Assembly (NCBI GenBank): GCA_041668045.1 | Contig: JBAYDV010000001.1 | Coordinates: 1 to 64,000, forward strand | DNA from: JBAYDV01 sp041668045 | GTDB taxonomy: Bacteria > Bacteroidota > Bacteroidia > Bacteroidales > UBA932 | DNA: 64,000 nucleotides | Reading direction: 5' to 3' | Shown here: positions 27,650 to 37,585 of the stretch, one piece after another | Numbering within the stretch: the stretch's first letter is position 1 | Layout: each line of letters starts with the position of its first letter | Translations under genes and position numbers: made by a program | Notes under the pieces: model-generated | The model's input: only the letters and a program-made list of their open reading frames with translations | The model's database searches: none | What the model was told of the DNA's origin: nothing

Positions 27650-28993
27650 TTATTTTTTATCGAAGAATTCGTTATGAAGACTCTGAATTACATTGTTCAA
27701 TTTACTTCTTTCTGTCACAAAACTTACATTGATGGATGATGCTCCTGCAGATATCATACTGATATTATATTCTGAAAGACATCCAAATATTCTGGAACAA
27801 ATTTCTTTAACAGTAAATATTTCTTTTCCTACTACAGATACTTGAGCTTTATCTTTTTCCACATTTACTACTGCGAATTGAGATAATTCATCAATTACTG
27901 ATGTCCAATTTTCTCCACTATCTATGGTAACTGAAACATTCGCTTCTGATGTACTTATCAAATCTACTGAAACTCCTTTAGAATTAAAAATTTCGAAGAT
28001 TTTATTTAAAAACCCGAACGTGTTTATCATCTTAGGTGTGAAAATATTGACTACTACTATATTTTCTTTACAAGATATGGATTTTACTCCAGCTTTAATA
28101 TTTTCGCCTGGTAATATTAATGTTCCTTCTAAGTCAGGCTTAAGAGAATTCATTACCCTTACTGGAATATTTTTCATTAAAGCGGGTTGTATGGTAAGCG
28201 GGTGCAATACCTTAGCTCCAAGTTGAGCCATTTCTGCAGCTTCTTCGAAAGATATAGATTTAATGCTATGAGTTTTACTAACTCTTCTTGGGTCTGTAGT
28301 ATGTACCCCATCTACATCTGTCCATATTTCTATCTCATCTGCATTTATTGCCATACCTAATAATGAAGCAGTATAATCTGAGCCTCCTCGGCCTAGGACT
28401 GTAATTTCATGGTTTTCTGATGCAGACTGAAATCCCTGAGTTATTACAGCATCATGATTTTTAAGTGCCTTACCGATAATATCAGGAGCTTGTTTTTGAA
28501 TAGCATCAAAATTTGGCTCGGCTTTTAAGTAGTTTTGATCAGTAATAATTAACTTTTTAGAGTCAATTAATGATGTTTTAACACCAGCTGCATTTAATGC
28601 TAGAGATATCACATTAGATGATAGTATCTCTCCTGTTGATATTATGCGAGCTTTACTTCTTTCTGATAATTCTCCTAGTACACTTACTATTCTTACAAGT
28701 TCTTTTAAATCTTGACATATAGATAAAACTTGTTGTGTGTTTTTCACAGCAAGTTCTTTACACATTTCTAAATGTCTTTTTTCTATATGATCTATAATTT
28801 CTTTAGCTTGTGGATAAAAGCCATCAATAGCTAAATTAGATATCTCATATAAGTCATTAGTAACTCCTGAAAGAGCAGAGACTACAATTATGGGAGTTAA
28901 AGACTGTTCTAACTTTCCTTTTACTATATTGATAAGTCTTTCGACTGCTTCAGCATTTTGAACGGAGGTACCTCCGAATTTCATTACTCTCAT
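27650..28993 (-). CDS. lysC: aspartate kinase
   Basis: 447 residues. First step of the aspartate pathway. The kinase domain opens with MKFGGTSV and contains GRGGSDYTA and the WTDVDGVHTTDPR loop. Two ACT-type regulatory domains fill the C-terminal 150 residues, where an end-product such as lysine usually binds. It is a monofunctional enzyme without a homoserine dehydrogenase fusion. It lies between asd (23 bases upstream) and dapB (14 bases downstream), which makes it the lysine-dedicated isoenzyme by context. Confidence 0.95.
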   Translation of the reverse strand: MRVMKFGGTSVQNAEAVERLINIVKGKLEQSLTPIIVVSALSGVTNDLYEISNLAIDGFYPQAKEIIDHIEKRHLEMCKELAVKNTQQVLSICQDLKELVRIVSVLGELSERSKARIISTGEILSSNVISLALNAAGVKTSLIDSKKLIITDQNYLKAEPNFDAIQKQAPDIIGKALKNHDAVITQGFQSASENHEITVLGRGGSDYTASLLGMAINADEIEIWTDVDGVHTTDPRRVSKTHSIKSISFEEAAEMAQLGAKVLHPLTIQPALMKNIPVRVMNSLKPDLEGTLILPGENIKAGVKSISCKENIVVVNIFTPKMINTFGFLNKIFEIFNSKGVSVDLISTSEANVSVTIDSGENWTSVIDELSQFAVVNVEKDKAQVSVVGKEIFTVKEICSRIFGCLSEYNISMISAGASSINVSFVTERSKLNNVIQSLHNEFFDKK

Positions 28994-29016
28994 AGTTTCT
29001 ATTTTAAAGAAGATTA

Positions 29017-30060
29017 TTATTTGATAAATCCACCTTTAACAAGGTATTCTGCATTTAAAATAGCTGCTCCTGCTGCTCCACGAATAGTATTGTGTCCGAA
29101 TGCTGTTAGTTTCCAGTCAAGTACTCCACATTCGCGTACTCTACCTACTGTAACTGTCATTCCGTGTCCTCTATTTACATCTAGAAGTGGCTGAGGACGA
29201 GCAGGGTCTTCATTATATACTAGCACATAGTCAGGCGAGAAGTTTAATCCCAAATCAGGATAAGTGTTTTTAAGAGCTTCTATTATTTCTTCTTTGCTTG
29301 CTTTTGTTTCTGTCTCGAAAGAAGCAGAAACAGTGTGTCCGTCTCTTACTGGTACTCTGTTGCAAGAAGCTGACATCTTAAATGACGCAGGGTCTATTTG
29401 AGAATTACCCATTGCCCCGAAAATTTTGTACATTTCTGACTCCATTTTCGCTTCTTCTCCTGAGATATATGGCACTACATTTCCCATTATGTCCATAGAT
29501 GGCACACCAGGGTATCCTGCACCTGATATTGCTTGCATCGTAGTGCAAATTATTTTCTTTAGTCCAAAGTTTTTGAAAATAGGATACATAGCTACGGCTA
29601 ATACTATTGTCGAGCAATTAGGATTGGTAACTATGAAACCTCCATTTTTAGAATAAGATTCTTGTTGTTTTAGCAATTCACAGTGTGCACTGTTTATTTC
29701 AGGAATAACTAATGGGACGTTTTGGTCCATTCTGTGATTTTTCGAATTGCTGACTACAGCATAGCCTTTGGAAGCATAAAAAGATTCAATTTCTCCTGCG
29801 ACAGAAGCATCAAGCCCTGAGAATAATATCTTCGCATCAAGATCTTCATGGCATGATTTGATAATTATATTTTTAACTTTTTCCGGCATTAAGTTAGATT
29901 CTCTCCAACTGCATCTGTCTGCATATTTATTTCCTGCAGATTTTTCAGAAGCTGCTAGTTCTGTAATTTCGAAAAAAGGGTGGTCTCCTAATAATGAGAC
30001 TAGTTTCTGGCCTACGGCTCCGGTACATCCTAATATACCTACTTTAATTTTTTTAATCAT
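29017..30060 (-). CDS. asd: aspartate-semialdehyde dehydrogenase
   Basis: 347 residues. Reduces aspartyl phosphate to the semialdehyde with NADPH. The N-terminal GILGCTGAVGQKLVSLL is the nucleotide-binding loop, and the catalytic Cys lies in TNPNCST. The sequence resembles the branch first described from archaea and fungi (SCNRVPVRDGHT block) more than the E. coli type. Its ATG overlaps the stop of the M20 peptidase gene by 4 bases. Confidence 0.94.
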   Translation of the reverse strand: MIKKIKVGILGCTGAVGQKLVSLLGDHPFFEITELAASEKSAGNKYADRCSWRESNLMPEKVKNIIIKSCHEDLDAKILFSGLDASVAGEIESFYASKGYAVVSNSKNHRMDQNVPLVIPEINSAHCELLKQQESYSKNGGFIVTNPNCSTIVLAVAMYPIFKNFGLKKIICTTMQAISGAGYPGVPSMDIMGNVVPYISGEEAKMESEMYKIFGAMGNSQIDPASFKMSASCNRVPVRDGHTVSASFETETKASKEEIIEALKNTYPDLGLNFSPDYVLVYNEDPARPQPLLDVNRGHGMTVTVGRVRECGVLDWKLTAFGHNTIRGAAGAAILNAEYLVKGGFIK

Positions 30061-31184
30061 AATATTGTAATTTTTTTTAGTTCTATCGCTGTATAAATTT
30101 TATGGTAATCTCGTATAGCTTTTAAAATGTCAGAAAGAAGTACGTATTCTTGTTTCTGGTGTGCTACTCTGATAGTTCCTGGACCATAAAGCAATTTGTT
30201 TTTATAGTTAGTTAATCTTGGAGCATCACTTCCAAATGATACTACATCTATAGGAATTTCGTTTTCTTTTATAATTTCTTCTGGAATGAAAAAGCTTATA
30301 GGGACATCCCCTCCTTTATCTTCTATAGTAGTCAAATTATCATTATAAGACATCATTAAGTCTTTTACATAATTTCTCGAGGCTGTAGTATTTCTAAAAT
30401 AACATCTACAAGTTACTAAATCACTTATAATATTTTGAGGATTATCACTCCTGAGCATTCCAAAATTATATGTTGTTTCTCCACAAACTTCATCTTTAGG
30501 AAACTTATGTTGTGCAAGGTCTGAAGCCAGATTAATAAATCTATTAATCGCGCTTATTCCTAACTTGGGATATCCAGAATGAGCTTTCTTTCCATTAACA
30601 GTTATTAAAAAACTATCTGTACCTTTCGCTGCCTTAATAATTTTATTTTCTGTCGGTTCACCTACTATTACAAATTCTCCACCAGCATGCGTTGCCGCGA
30701 AATGTTGTGCTCCATGAGATCCAGTTTCTTCACCTGACAGTAGTAAAAGAGCGAAGTCATTTTTACCTTCATATTGCAATTCTAAACAAGTATAGAGTAA
30801 GGATATAAGCTGTCCTTTGGCATCACATGTTCCTCTTCCCTTAAATTTTATATCATAGTCTGGAATAATCTCTTCTCCATCTATTTTTAGACCTAATGAT
30901 AATTTGCCAGGTATTTTTTCTGTGGTCGTTTTAATATAAGGAGGCACTGTATCCTGATGAGTACAAAAGGTAACAAAAGGTTTTCCCCATGAAAAAAGTA
31001 AATTTTCTGTACCATCTCCCACATCAAATCTAGAAAGCTCACATGTTTTTCCACGTGTGTTTGAAGATAATTCTATAATTTTCGTCGCGAGATAATCAGA
31101 TAATTTTTTTTCTTTTCCTGAAGTTGAATCAATATCCAGTATTTCTAAAAAATTAGAGACGAAAGTTTTAACTTTTTCATTCAT
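30057..31184 (-). CDS. dapE: M20-family deacylase, DapE candidate
   Basis: 375 residues from the ATG at 31184, chosen because the longer frame begins inside the DPP IV gene. Zinc-dependent M20 amidohydrolase: the first metal ligands are in THQDTVPPY, the second Asp in GTCDAKG, and the Glu pair in SGEETGSHGAQ. The dimerisation insert contains KKAHSGYPKLG. M20 enzymes include succinyl-diaminopimelate desuccinylase and acetylornithine deacetylase, which sequence alone separates poorly. It heads the asd-lysC-dapB-dapA-dapD run, so desuccinylase is the better guess; dapF is not in the window. Confidence 0.75.
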   Translation of the reverse strand: MNEKVKTFVSNFLEILDIDSTSGKEKKLSDYLATKIIELSSNTRGKTCELSRFDVGDGTENLLFSWGKPFVTFCTHQDTVPPYIKTTTEKIPGKLSLGLKIDGEEIIPDYDIKFKGRGTCDAKGQLISLLYTCLELQYEGKNDFALLLLSGEETGSHGAQHFAATHAGGEFVIVGEPTENKIIKAAKGTDSFLITVNGKKAHSGYPKLGISAINRFINLASDLAQHKFPKDEVCGETTYNFGMLRSDNPQNIISDLVTCRCYFRNTTASRNYVKDLMMSYNDNLTTIEDKGGDVPISFFIPEEIIKENEIPIDVVSFGSDAPRLTNYKNKLLYGPGTIRVAHQKQEYVLLSDILKAIRDYHKIYTAIELKKITIL

Positions 31185-31201
31185 ATTAAATATTTTAATT
31201 T

Positions 31202-33439
31202 TTATTCTCCGCCAGCTTGCAAATGTCTTAACCAAAACCTATCCATAGTTTCATACAAATGACGTCTAGTATTGGCGCCAAGATATATACTATGAGTTCT
31301 ATTAGGATATATCATAAGATTAAACATTTTATTACACTGAATGAGTTTATTAATTAATAGTTCACAGTTCTGATAATGTACATTATCATCTCCTGTCCCG
31401 TGTATTATTAATAAATCTCCTTTCAAATTTTGAACGAAATTTATTGGCGAACCATTATAAAAACCTAAAGAATCTGTAGAGGGTAATCCCATATATCTTT
31501 CCTGATAAACAGTATCATACAATTTCTGATTCACCACTGATGCCACAGCTATACCTGTTTTATAAATATCTGGATATTTAAACATAGCATGAAGTGTTGA
31601 AGCTCCTCCTCCACTCCATCCCCAAATACCTATTCTATCTTTATCTACAAATTTATAAGTTTTACATATTTTCTTCACAGCTGCTGCATGATCTGCAGGC
31701 CCTATAGTACCCACTTTTTCATAAACACATTTTCTCCATTCTCTTCCTTTAGGCATATTAGTTCCTCGTGGGTCGACACTCATAACGATATATCCTTGTT
31801 CTGCCAAGAAATGATGCCATAAATCTCCTCCTTTCCAAGTATTCATAACAGTCGAAGAAGCAGGCTCTCCATATATTTGAAATATAACTGGATATTTTTT
31901 ATTAGGATCGAATTTTTCAGGTTTAATCATCCATCCATCAAGTGTAGCAACACCTATATTCACTTTAAAAAACTCTTTCTGGTTTAATTCTAAAGCATCA
32001 TACTTAGCTTTCAAAGTATGATTATCTTCAAGCACCATGATTGTTTTATGATCTGGCAGAGACACTATATCATAATACGAAGGAGTAGAGGCATTATTAA
32101 ATTCATGCACTGCATATTTTGCATCTGATGTTAACTGATACAGATGCGTACCTTCTTCTCCTTTAGGGGTAACTCTTTCTGCTTCGCCATTGCCATTTAA
32201 TTTACTTCTATACAGATACTGGTCTATCGCACTATAAGGTGAAGCTAGATAATACACATATCCTCCTTTCTCGTCGATACAAACTATTTTTATAACATCG
32301 AACTCACCTTTAGTAATAAGTTTTTCTTTACTTCCATCTCTTTTGACTTTATATAGATGACGCCAACCATCCTTCTCACTAGTCCAAGTGAAATATTTTT
32401 CTTTATCTAACCAAACTATATTATCATGAATATCTAAGAAAGCCTCATCAGTTTCTGTTAAGATATTAGTAAACTCCATAGTATTCGCATCAGCTATAAA
32501 GACTTTATTAGTATTCTGCAACCTATTAAGCTGTTGAATCATAAGCTTATTAGAATTTGGTATAAAATCCATTCTAGCTAAATAATGATTTCTCGGATCT
32601 CCTGGGATTTTAAACCATTTACTCTTACCCGTGGCAATGTTTACAACACCAACCTTTACTGCAGAATTTGTAGTACCTACCTTTGGATAAGGGAAAGGGT
32701 GAATTTTAGAGTATATGGAATCAGTGTAATTAATTATATCAAATACCCCTGTACCTTCTGTATCACTATGCCAATATGCTATCGTTTTACCATCCGGACT
32801 CCATCTAAACCCATCTCTATCATCTAATTCTTCCTCATAAACCCAATCAAAAGTACCATTAATAACTGATTCGCTACCATCGCTCGTTAACTGTTTAATG
32901 CTAGATGTTGATAAATCTTCGACATAAATATTGTTTTTAGAAACATAAGCTACTTTATCTCCAGAAGGAGAAAACTTAGCAAACATAAGACTAGATACTT
33001 CAAGCTTCTTCCCTAATTGAATTAATTCTCCAGTTTTAGTATTTAAAACCCAATAATCTCCTCTTGTATGATATCTCCATACTCTACGAGTATTAGTAAA
33101 AATTAAAATTTTGGAATCATCATCAGACCAACTATAATCATACACAAACAAAGGTTTTTTCTTACCTTCAGGTATCAATTCAGAAGCATCAACTAAAATC
33201 TGTTTAGAATTATCTTTTACATTATATTTTACTATATCATATCCTAAACCTTTAGAGTTTATTTCTAATGTAGAATAAGATATATTATCTTTCATCCATC
33301 TGAGATTTGCTACTCCTTTACTTGAATATTTACTTGAATTAAATATATCATTAAGAGTTAATTTATTCTGAGCGGAACTTGATATCAGACTTATACAGCT
33401 AAAGACTAAAAGTGAGATAAAATAAATGTTTTTTTTCAT
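31202..33439 (-). CDS. dipeptidyl peptidase IV-type serine peptidase (S9)
   Basis: 745 residues with an N-terminal signal peptide (LLVFSCISLISSSAQ). The first 480 form the beta-propeller with the DWVYEEE motif (Glu202-204) that binds the substrate amino terminus. The C-terminal alpha/beta hydrolase domain has catalytic Ser609 in GWSGGG, Asp684 in GTGDDNVH and His716 in NRTHS. The family removes X-Pro dipeptides from peptides in the periplasm. It is 17 bases upstream of the M20 gene and may be transcribed with the lysine genes, for which I see no metabolic reason. Confidence 0.93.
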   Translation of the reverse strand: MKKNIYFISLLVFSCISLISSSAQNKLTLNDIFNSSKYSSKGVANLRWMKDNISYSTLEINSKGLGYDIVKYNVKDNSKQILVDASELIPEGKKKPLFVYDYSWSDDDSKILIFTNTRRVWRYHTRGDYWVLNTKTGELIQLGKKLEVSSLMFAKFSPSGDKVAYVSKNNIYVEDLSTSSIKQLTSDGSESVINGTFDWVYEEELDDRDGFRWSPDGKTIAYWHSDTEGTGVFDIINYTDSIYSKIHPFPYPKVGTTNSAVKVGVVNIATGKSKWFKIPGDPRNHYLARMDFIPNSNKLMIQQLNRLQNTNKVFIADANTMEFTNILTETDEAFLDIHDNIVWLDKEKYFTWTSEKDGWRHLYKVKRDGSKEKLITKGEFDVIKIVCIDEKGGYVYYLASPYSAIDQYLYRSKLNGNGEAERVTPKGEEGTHLYQLTSDAKYAVHEFNNASTPSYYDIVSLPDHKTIMVLEDNHTLKAKYDALELNQKEFFKVNIGVATLDGWMIKPEKFDPNKKYPVIFQIYGEPASSTVMNTWKGGDLWHHFLAEQGYIVMSVDPRGTNMPKGREWRKCVYEKVGTIGPADHAAAVKKICKTYKFVDKDRIGIWGWSGGGASTLHAMFKYPDIYKTGIAVASVVNQKLYDTVYQERYMGLPSTDSLGFYNGSPINFVQNLKGDLLIIHGTGDDNVHYQNCELLINKLIQCNKMFNLMIYPNRTHSIYLGANTRRHLYETMDRFWLRHLQAGGE

Positions 33440-33469
33440 GCTAATTCTTCAAACTTAATATTAAGTTAC

Positions 33470-33477
33470 AAATATAC
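33470..33477 (-). promoter_or_regulatory. -7 promoter element of the DPP IV gene and possibly the following operon
   Basis: Minus strand reads TATATTTG, 30 bases upstream of the DPP IV ATG. No TTTG at -33. As gaps downstream are 1 to 37 bases all the way to 21873, this may be the main promoter for the lysine genes too. Confidence 0.45.
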
Positions 33478-33533
33478 TTAAAATGAAAATTATATTTAAC
33501 ATATAATAACATTAAATATCAAAAAAAAGTATT

Positions 33534-34226
33534 TTACCCGAAAATTTTATTATTATTCTCTACTAGATTAGCTATAAACTTATCATCTCTACGTTTAATC
33601 CTTACATCTGTAATTTTTTTTAATTGAGATAATGAATGTAAATCAGATCCTATAAAATCGTACATTCCATTTTTCTTAAGATACTTAAGAATCTTCATTG
33701 ATTCTTTTCCATAGATACCTATATATGACAGAGCGTTCATTTGCAATAGGCAGCCCATATCCTTTACTTTATCGTAAAATTTTAAATCCTGATATTGATA
33801 TAAATATCGCTCAGGATGCGCTAATATAGGCTTATAATCATTTAATACAAGATTAAAAATAGTATCTAAAATATTATTAGATTTATAGTAATATGACATC
33901 TCTATAAGAACATATTTATCTGAACCATTAAAGGTTAATTTTGGAAGAAAATTCTCAAAATCCTCTACCACCATATATTCTGCAGCTAATCTGACGTCAA
34001 TATCTACAGCTGGAAGTATCGTCTTTTTAAATTCATTAAAATGTTCAATAATAATATTTTCATTGCTATTAGGATATACATCTGGATTAAGGTGTGGCGT
34101 TAAAAACAACTTTTTCACACCCATCTCTTGCATTTTTTTTAACGCACTGATTGAATCTTCAGCTTTCCTGAAACCGTCATCTACGCCAAAAAGAATATGA
34201 GAATGTATATCATTTTTTAATATCAT
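33534..34226 (-). CDS. PHP-type protein-tyrosine phosphatase (CpsB/YwqE family)
   Basis: 230 residues. A PHP metal-binding fold starts at DIHSHILFGVDDG, with TPHLNPDVY, LAHPERY and GSDLHSL supplying further His/Asp/Glu ligands. The family dephosphorylates the tyrosine cluster of bacterial tyrosine kinases and so controls capsule or exopolysaccharide export. It lies 9 bases after the Wzc-like kinase gene and completes an export lipoprotein/kinase/phosphatase trio. Confidence 0.9.
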   Translation of the reverse strand: MILKNDIHSHILFGVDDGFRKAEDSISALKKMQEMGVKKLFLTPHLNPDVYPNSNENIIIEHFNEFKKTILPAVDIDVRLAAEYMVVEDFENFLPKLTFNGSDKYVLIEMSYYYKSNNILDTIFNLVLNDYKPILAHPERYLYQYQDLKFYDKVKDMGCLLQMNALSYIGIYGKESMKILKYLKKNGMYDFIGSDLHSLSQLKKITDVRIKRRDDKFIANLVENNNKIFG

Positions 34227-34235
34227 TTTATACTA

Positions 34236-36737
34236 TCATTTTTTAAATTTAGAGGATTCTTTATTTTTACTTTTATCACTTTGCGAATAACCATAGATTC
34301 CAGCATTACCATAGCCATAGCCATAACCATAACCACTTCCGTATCCATAGCTTGAATATCCTAAAATCTTTTTACTCATATATAAATCATTTAAAACTAT
34401 ATTCACATTTTTCAATTTTTTAGAATTTATAGTTTTATTAATCAAAGGAATAGTATCTAATCTTGTATAATTAGATTTCACAACATATAATGTAGAATCT
34501 ACGAATTTATTTATTATAAGAGCATCAGAAACAGGCATAAAAGGAGCTGAATCACAAATTATATAATCATATTTATCTTTAAAATAATTAAAAATCTCTG
34601 CGATTTTTGGAGAAGCTAAAAGCTCAGTTGGATTTGGTGGTACGAAACCACTAAATATTATATCTAAATTAGGCTCGATTTTTGATTTTGTAGGAAGCTG
34701 GTCAATATTATCTGCTTTACCGATTAAATAACCTACTACACTATTCTTTTTAACATGTTCAATCGTAGATAATCTCTGTTCCAAAACAGGTTTTCTTAAA
34801 TCCAAGCCTATCAATAATACTTTACCATGTAAATGAGACAAAGAAACAGCTAAATTCACTGCGATATAACTTTTACCTTCACCAGGAAAAGAAGAAGTAA
34901 CTTGAATAATATTTCCTTTTAAAAACTGAAGATTAGTTCTTAACATTCTAAAAGCCTCTGATTTTATATCTCTTCCACTAGCTTTTATAAAAGTTTGAGT
35001 ATCATCAGAATGAGGTAAAGTAGCTAAAATTGGAATATCTGTTAAATTTTCAAGATCTTCTTGAGTTACTACTTTATATCTAAATAGCTTAATACCCCAC
35101 ACAATTAGAGGAGGTAAAGAAACTCCTAGTATCAAAGCTATTAAATAAATCATTTCTTTTTTTGGGGCAATAGGAATATTGTCTCCAAAAGCAGGTTCTA
35201 CTACTCTAACATTATCTACGATAGAATATAGAGCTATCTGAGTCTCTTCTTTCTTCTGTCTAAGCATCACGTAAAGAGGCTCGATAATATCCTGTTTTCT
35301 AGTTATTTCAGCTAAACGAACTTGTTGACCAGGAATAACAGAAATTTGCTTAATATTAGAAGATATAGTCTTATCCAACTCTTGTTCTTGAATAGAATAT
35401 GATTTATCCAAGCTGGATATTGTTTCCAAAATACTTTCTCTATTATCAGCTAATCGTTTATTCAAGATTAAGACTCTAGGGTTATTTTCACTTGAATTTA
35501 TCAATAATCTATTTCTTAATATAACAGATTCATTATAAATATTAATTGTCGAATTTAGACCTTCATCTGCAAATCCAGCAGCTGGAATAACTTTATAATC
35601 TCCCGAATCATTATCTTTCATATAATCAGAGACCATTGCCAACAATTTTCTCTGAAGTTGAACCTCTGTTAATTTTTTTCTAAATTCAGATCCTGACTCT
35701 AAAGACAGTTTTGACTGAGATGATAAATCTATAAGAGTATTAGATGTTTGATAATTTTTAATCTCATCTTCGACATCCTCTAACTGCTTTGATATCTCGG
35801 CTAATCTACTATTAATAAATGAAAGAGCACCCATATTTGATTCATTTTTAAGAGTCCTGGCTTGAAGATTATAAACAGATATTAACTTATTTAATATATC
35901 TTCTGCTCTATTTGGATTTGAATCTTTTAAAGATAACTCTATAACATCTGTTTTTGACATTTTATCGCCTAGATTTACTATACTCATATTAGAGACTATA
36001 GATTTCGCAGTAGCATATGGCTGATTATAAGACCAGGTATATGAAGCTCCTGCTTCCATCGCTTTCTCATTAGTTATACTGATTCTATAGACTAAATCCC
36101 CTCTTGATTTTTTTGTTTTATATTCAAAGTTAGAAATCTTACCAAAAGAGTATAAAATATCCTTATCTACATCTTGATCCTCACCATTAACACTAAGATC
36201 TAATATTTTATAGGTCTTAGCATCCTCCATTTTATATTTCATATATAAACTGGTAATATTGTTCGAGTTATTACTCTGTGTAGTATTATTACTATAAACT
36301 TGATTATTTAAAACTTTTCCAGAAAAAGGATTATTTTTATAATAATAAGTATCAGCATCAAAAATAAAATTGTCCTCCTTTGCATACTGATTATTCAGAT
36401 TTAAATCAGTAACGACTTTGGACATTAATGATGGAGATTTCATAATATAAATTTCATCATCTATATTCATTCCTTGATGCTCTCCTGTAAGGTCAAACAT
36501 AAAAGATAATTGCTTAGATGAGGATCCTTGGCTTTCACGAACCAACATAACAGATATAGTTCTATTATATATCGGGGTTACTGTTTTTAAATATAGATAA
36601 GACGCACACAATACTGCAACGATCGATATTATTATCCAATATTTAAGGTTCCATATAAGTATAAATATATCACGGATATTTATTTCCTGATCATTATCCG
36701 CTACTTTATTACTTGAATTTTCTATATTATTCTCCAT
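34236..36737 (-). CDS. exopolysaccharide co-polymerase and BY-kinase (Wzc-like)
   Basis: 833 residues. A Wzz-like chain-length domain with first membrane helix at about 33-50, a long helical periplasmic stretch (about 290-490), a second helix near 529-549, then the cytoplasmic kinase: Walker A SSFPGEGKS 615-623, Walker A' LLIGLDLRKP 641-650, Walker B YIICDSAP around 725-732. The tail 794-818 is rich in Tyr and Gly (YGYGSGYGYG type), the autophosphorylation cluster. It works with the outer membrane export protein and the PHP phosphatase encoded on either side. Confidence 0.94.
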   Translation of the reverse strand: MENNIENSSNKVADNDQEINIRDIFILIWNLKYWIIISIVAVLCASYLYLKTVTPIYNRTISVMLVRESQGSSSKQLSFMFDLTGEHQGMNIDDEIYIMKSPSLMSKVVTDLNLNNQYAKEDNFIFDADTYYYKNNPFSGKVLNNQVYSNNTTQSNNSNNITSLYMKYKMEDAKTYKILDLSVNGEDQDVDKDILYSFGKISNFEYKTKKSRGDLVYRISITNEKAMEAGASYTWSYNQPYATAKSIVSNMSIVNLGDKMSKTDVIELSLKDSNPNRAEDILNKLISVYNLQARTLKNESNMGALSFINSRLAEISKQLEDVEDEIKNYQTSNTLIDLSSQSKLSLESGSEFRKKLTEVQLQRKLLAMVSDYMKDNDSGDYKVIPAAGFADEGLNSTINIYNESVILRNRLLINSSENNPRVLILNKRLADNRESILETISSLDKSYSIQEQELDKTISSNIKQISVIPGQQVRLAEITRKQDIIEPLYVMLRQKKEETQIALYSIVDNVRVVEPAFGDNIPIAPKKEMIYLIALILGVSLPPLIVWGIKLFRYKVVTQEDLENLTDIPILATLPHSDDTQTFIKASGRDIKSEAFRMLRTNLQFLKGNIIQVTSSFPGEGKSYIAVNLAVSLSHLHGKVLLIGLDLRKPVLEQRLSTIEHVKKNSVVGYLIGKADNIDQLPTKSKIEPNLDIIFSGFVPPNPTELLASPKIAEIFNYFKDKYDYIICDSAPFMPVSDALIINKFVDSTLYVVKSNYTRLDTIPLINKTINSKKLKNVNIVLNDLYMSKKILGYSSYGYGSGYGYGYGYGNAGIYGYSQSDKSKNKESSKFKK

Positions 36738-36759
36738 TTTTTTAAAATTTCCTTTCTTT

Positions 36760-37539
36760 TTAAGAATTAGCTAATATTAACGATATTACTGTTACTATAG
36801 TAGTAATACTTGAAAATATGATACTCCAAAGTCCAGTGGCCATCGTTCCCTGAGCGACTCTAGAAGGGCTCTGAGGAACATAGATAACATCATTTTGTTG
36901 TAAATAGAAATATGGAGAACTTAAAATTGAACTATTTTTAAGATTAATCTTAAAATGTTCCTGTTTTCCATCTATTTCTCTAATTAATATAATATTATCT
37001 CTCTGAGCTGTTAATAGCAAATCTCCAGCGATTCCTAAGGCTTCCAAGACATTAATTTTTTCAGTATTAATATTATAAGTTCCTGGAGATTTCACTTCTC
37101 CAAGTATAGTAACTTTATAATTAGTAATTTTCACATAAACGATAGGATCCTTGACGTCTTTACTTATCTCTTGTGTAAGATAATTTACTAACTCTGAACG
37201 CGTCATTCCTTCAACTTTAATTTTTCCAAGAATAGGAAAGTCAATACAACCTTCAGAATCTACAGTATATTTAAGTATACTATTTTCAGGATTATAACTT
37301 GTATTAGTGCTTCCTTCTGATAAGGAAAGATTGTATGGCTGTACTACCATTTTATCAGGACCTGAAACTACAATAGATAAGACATCATCTTTTTTAATTT
37401 TAGTTTCATATTTCGTCTGCATCTCTTTAGGCTTAGTCTGCTCTATATTTTGAAAATATAAAATCTCTTTTGAACTAGCACATCCACTTAGCCATAAAAT
37501 AACTATTCCTAATAATAATGGAACGAAAATCTTTTTCAT
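36760..37539 (-). CDS. polysaccharide export outer membrane lipoprotein (Wza-like)
   Basis: 259 residues. Lipoprotein signal with lipobox LSGC (Cys20). Poly_export domain at about 40-130 (KIKKDDVLSIVVSG, ILGKIKVEGMTRSELVNYL) and an SLBB domain at about 135-200 (VTILGEVKSPGTYNI). A C-terminal hydrophobic stretch follows. In this family the protein forms the outer membrane channel for capsule or exopolysaccharide. It is 22 bases upstream of the kinase gene, and its promoter faces that of the AI-2E permease. Confidence 0.92.
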   Translation of the reverse strand: MKKIFVPLLLGIVILWLSGCASSKEILYFQNIEQTKPKEMQTKYETKIKKDDVLSIVVSGPDKMVVQPYNLSLSEGSTNTSYNPENSILKYTVDSEGCIDFPILGKIKVEGMTRSELVNYLTQEISKDVKDPIVYVKITNYKVTILGEVKSPGTYNINTEKINVLEALGIAGDLLLTAQRDNIILIREIDGKQEHFKINLKNSSILSSPYFYLQQNDVIYVPQSPSRVAQGTMATGLWSIIFSSITTIVTVISLILANS

Positions 37540-37585
37540 TATATAATTAAATTAAAATATAAGTTGATAATTCTACATACTAACT

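Noticed and set aside
28994..29016. Possible lysine riboswitch before lysC
   Set aside because: Gaps in the operon are 23 bases or less, and no long structured leader lies upstream of the M20 or DPP IV genes.
31184..31235. Longer start for the M20 deacylase
   Set aside because: It would begin inside the DPP IV gene in another frame; the ATG at 31184 starts where the family does.
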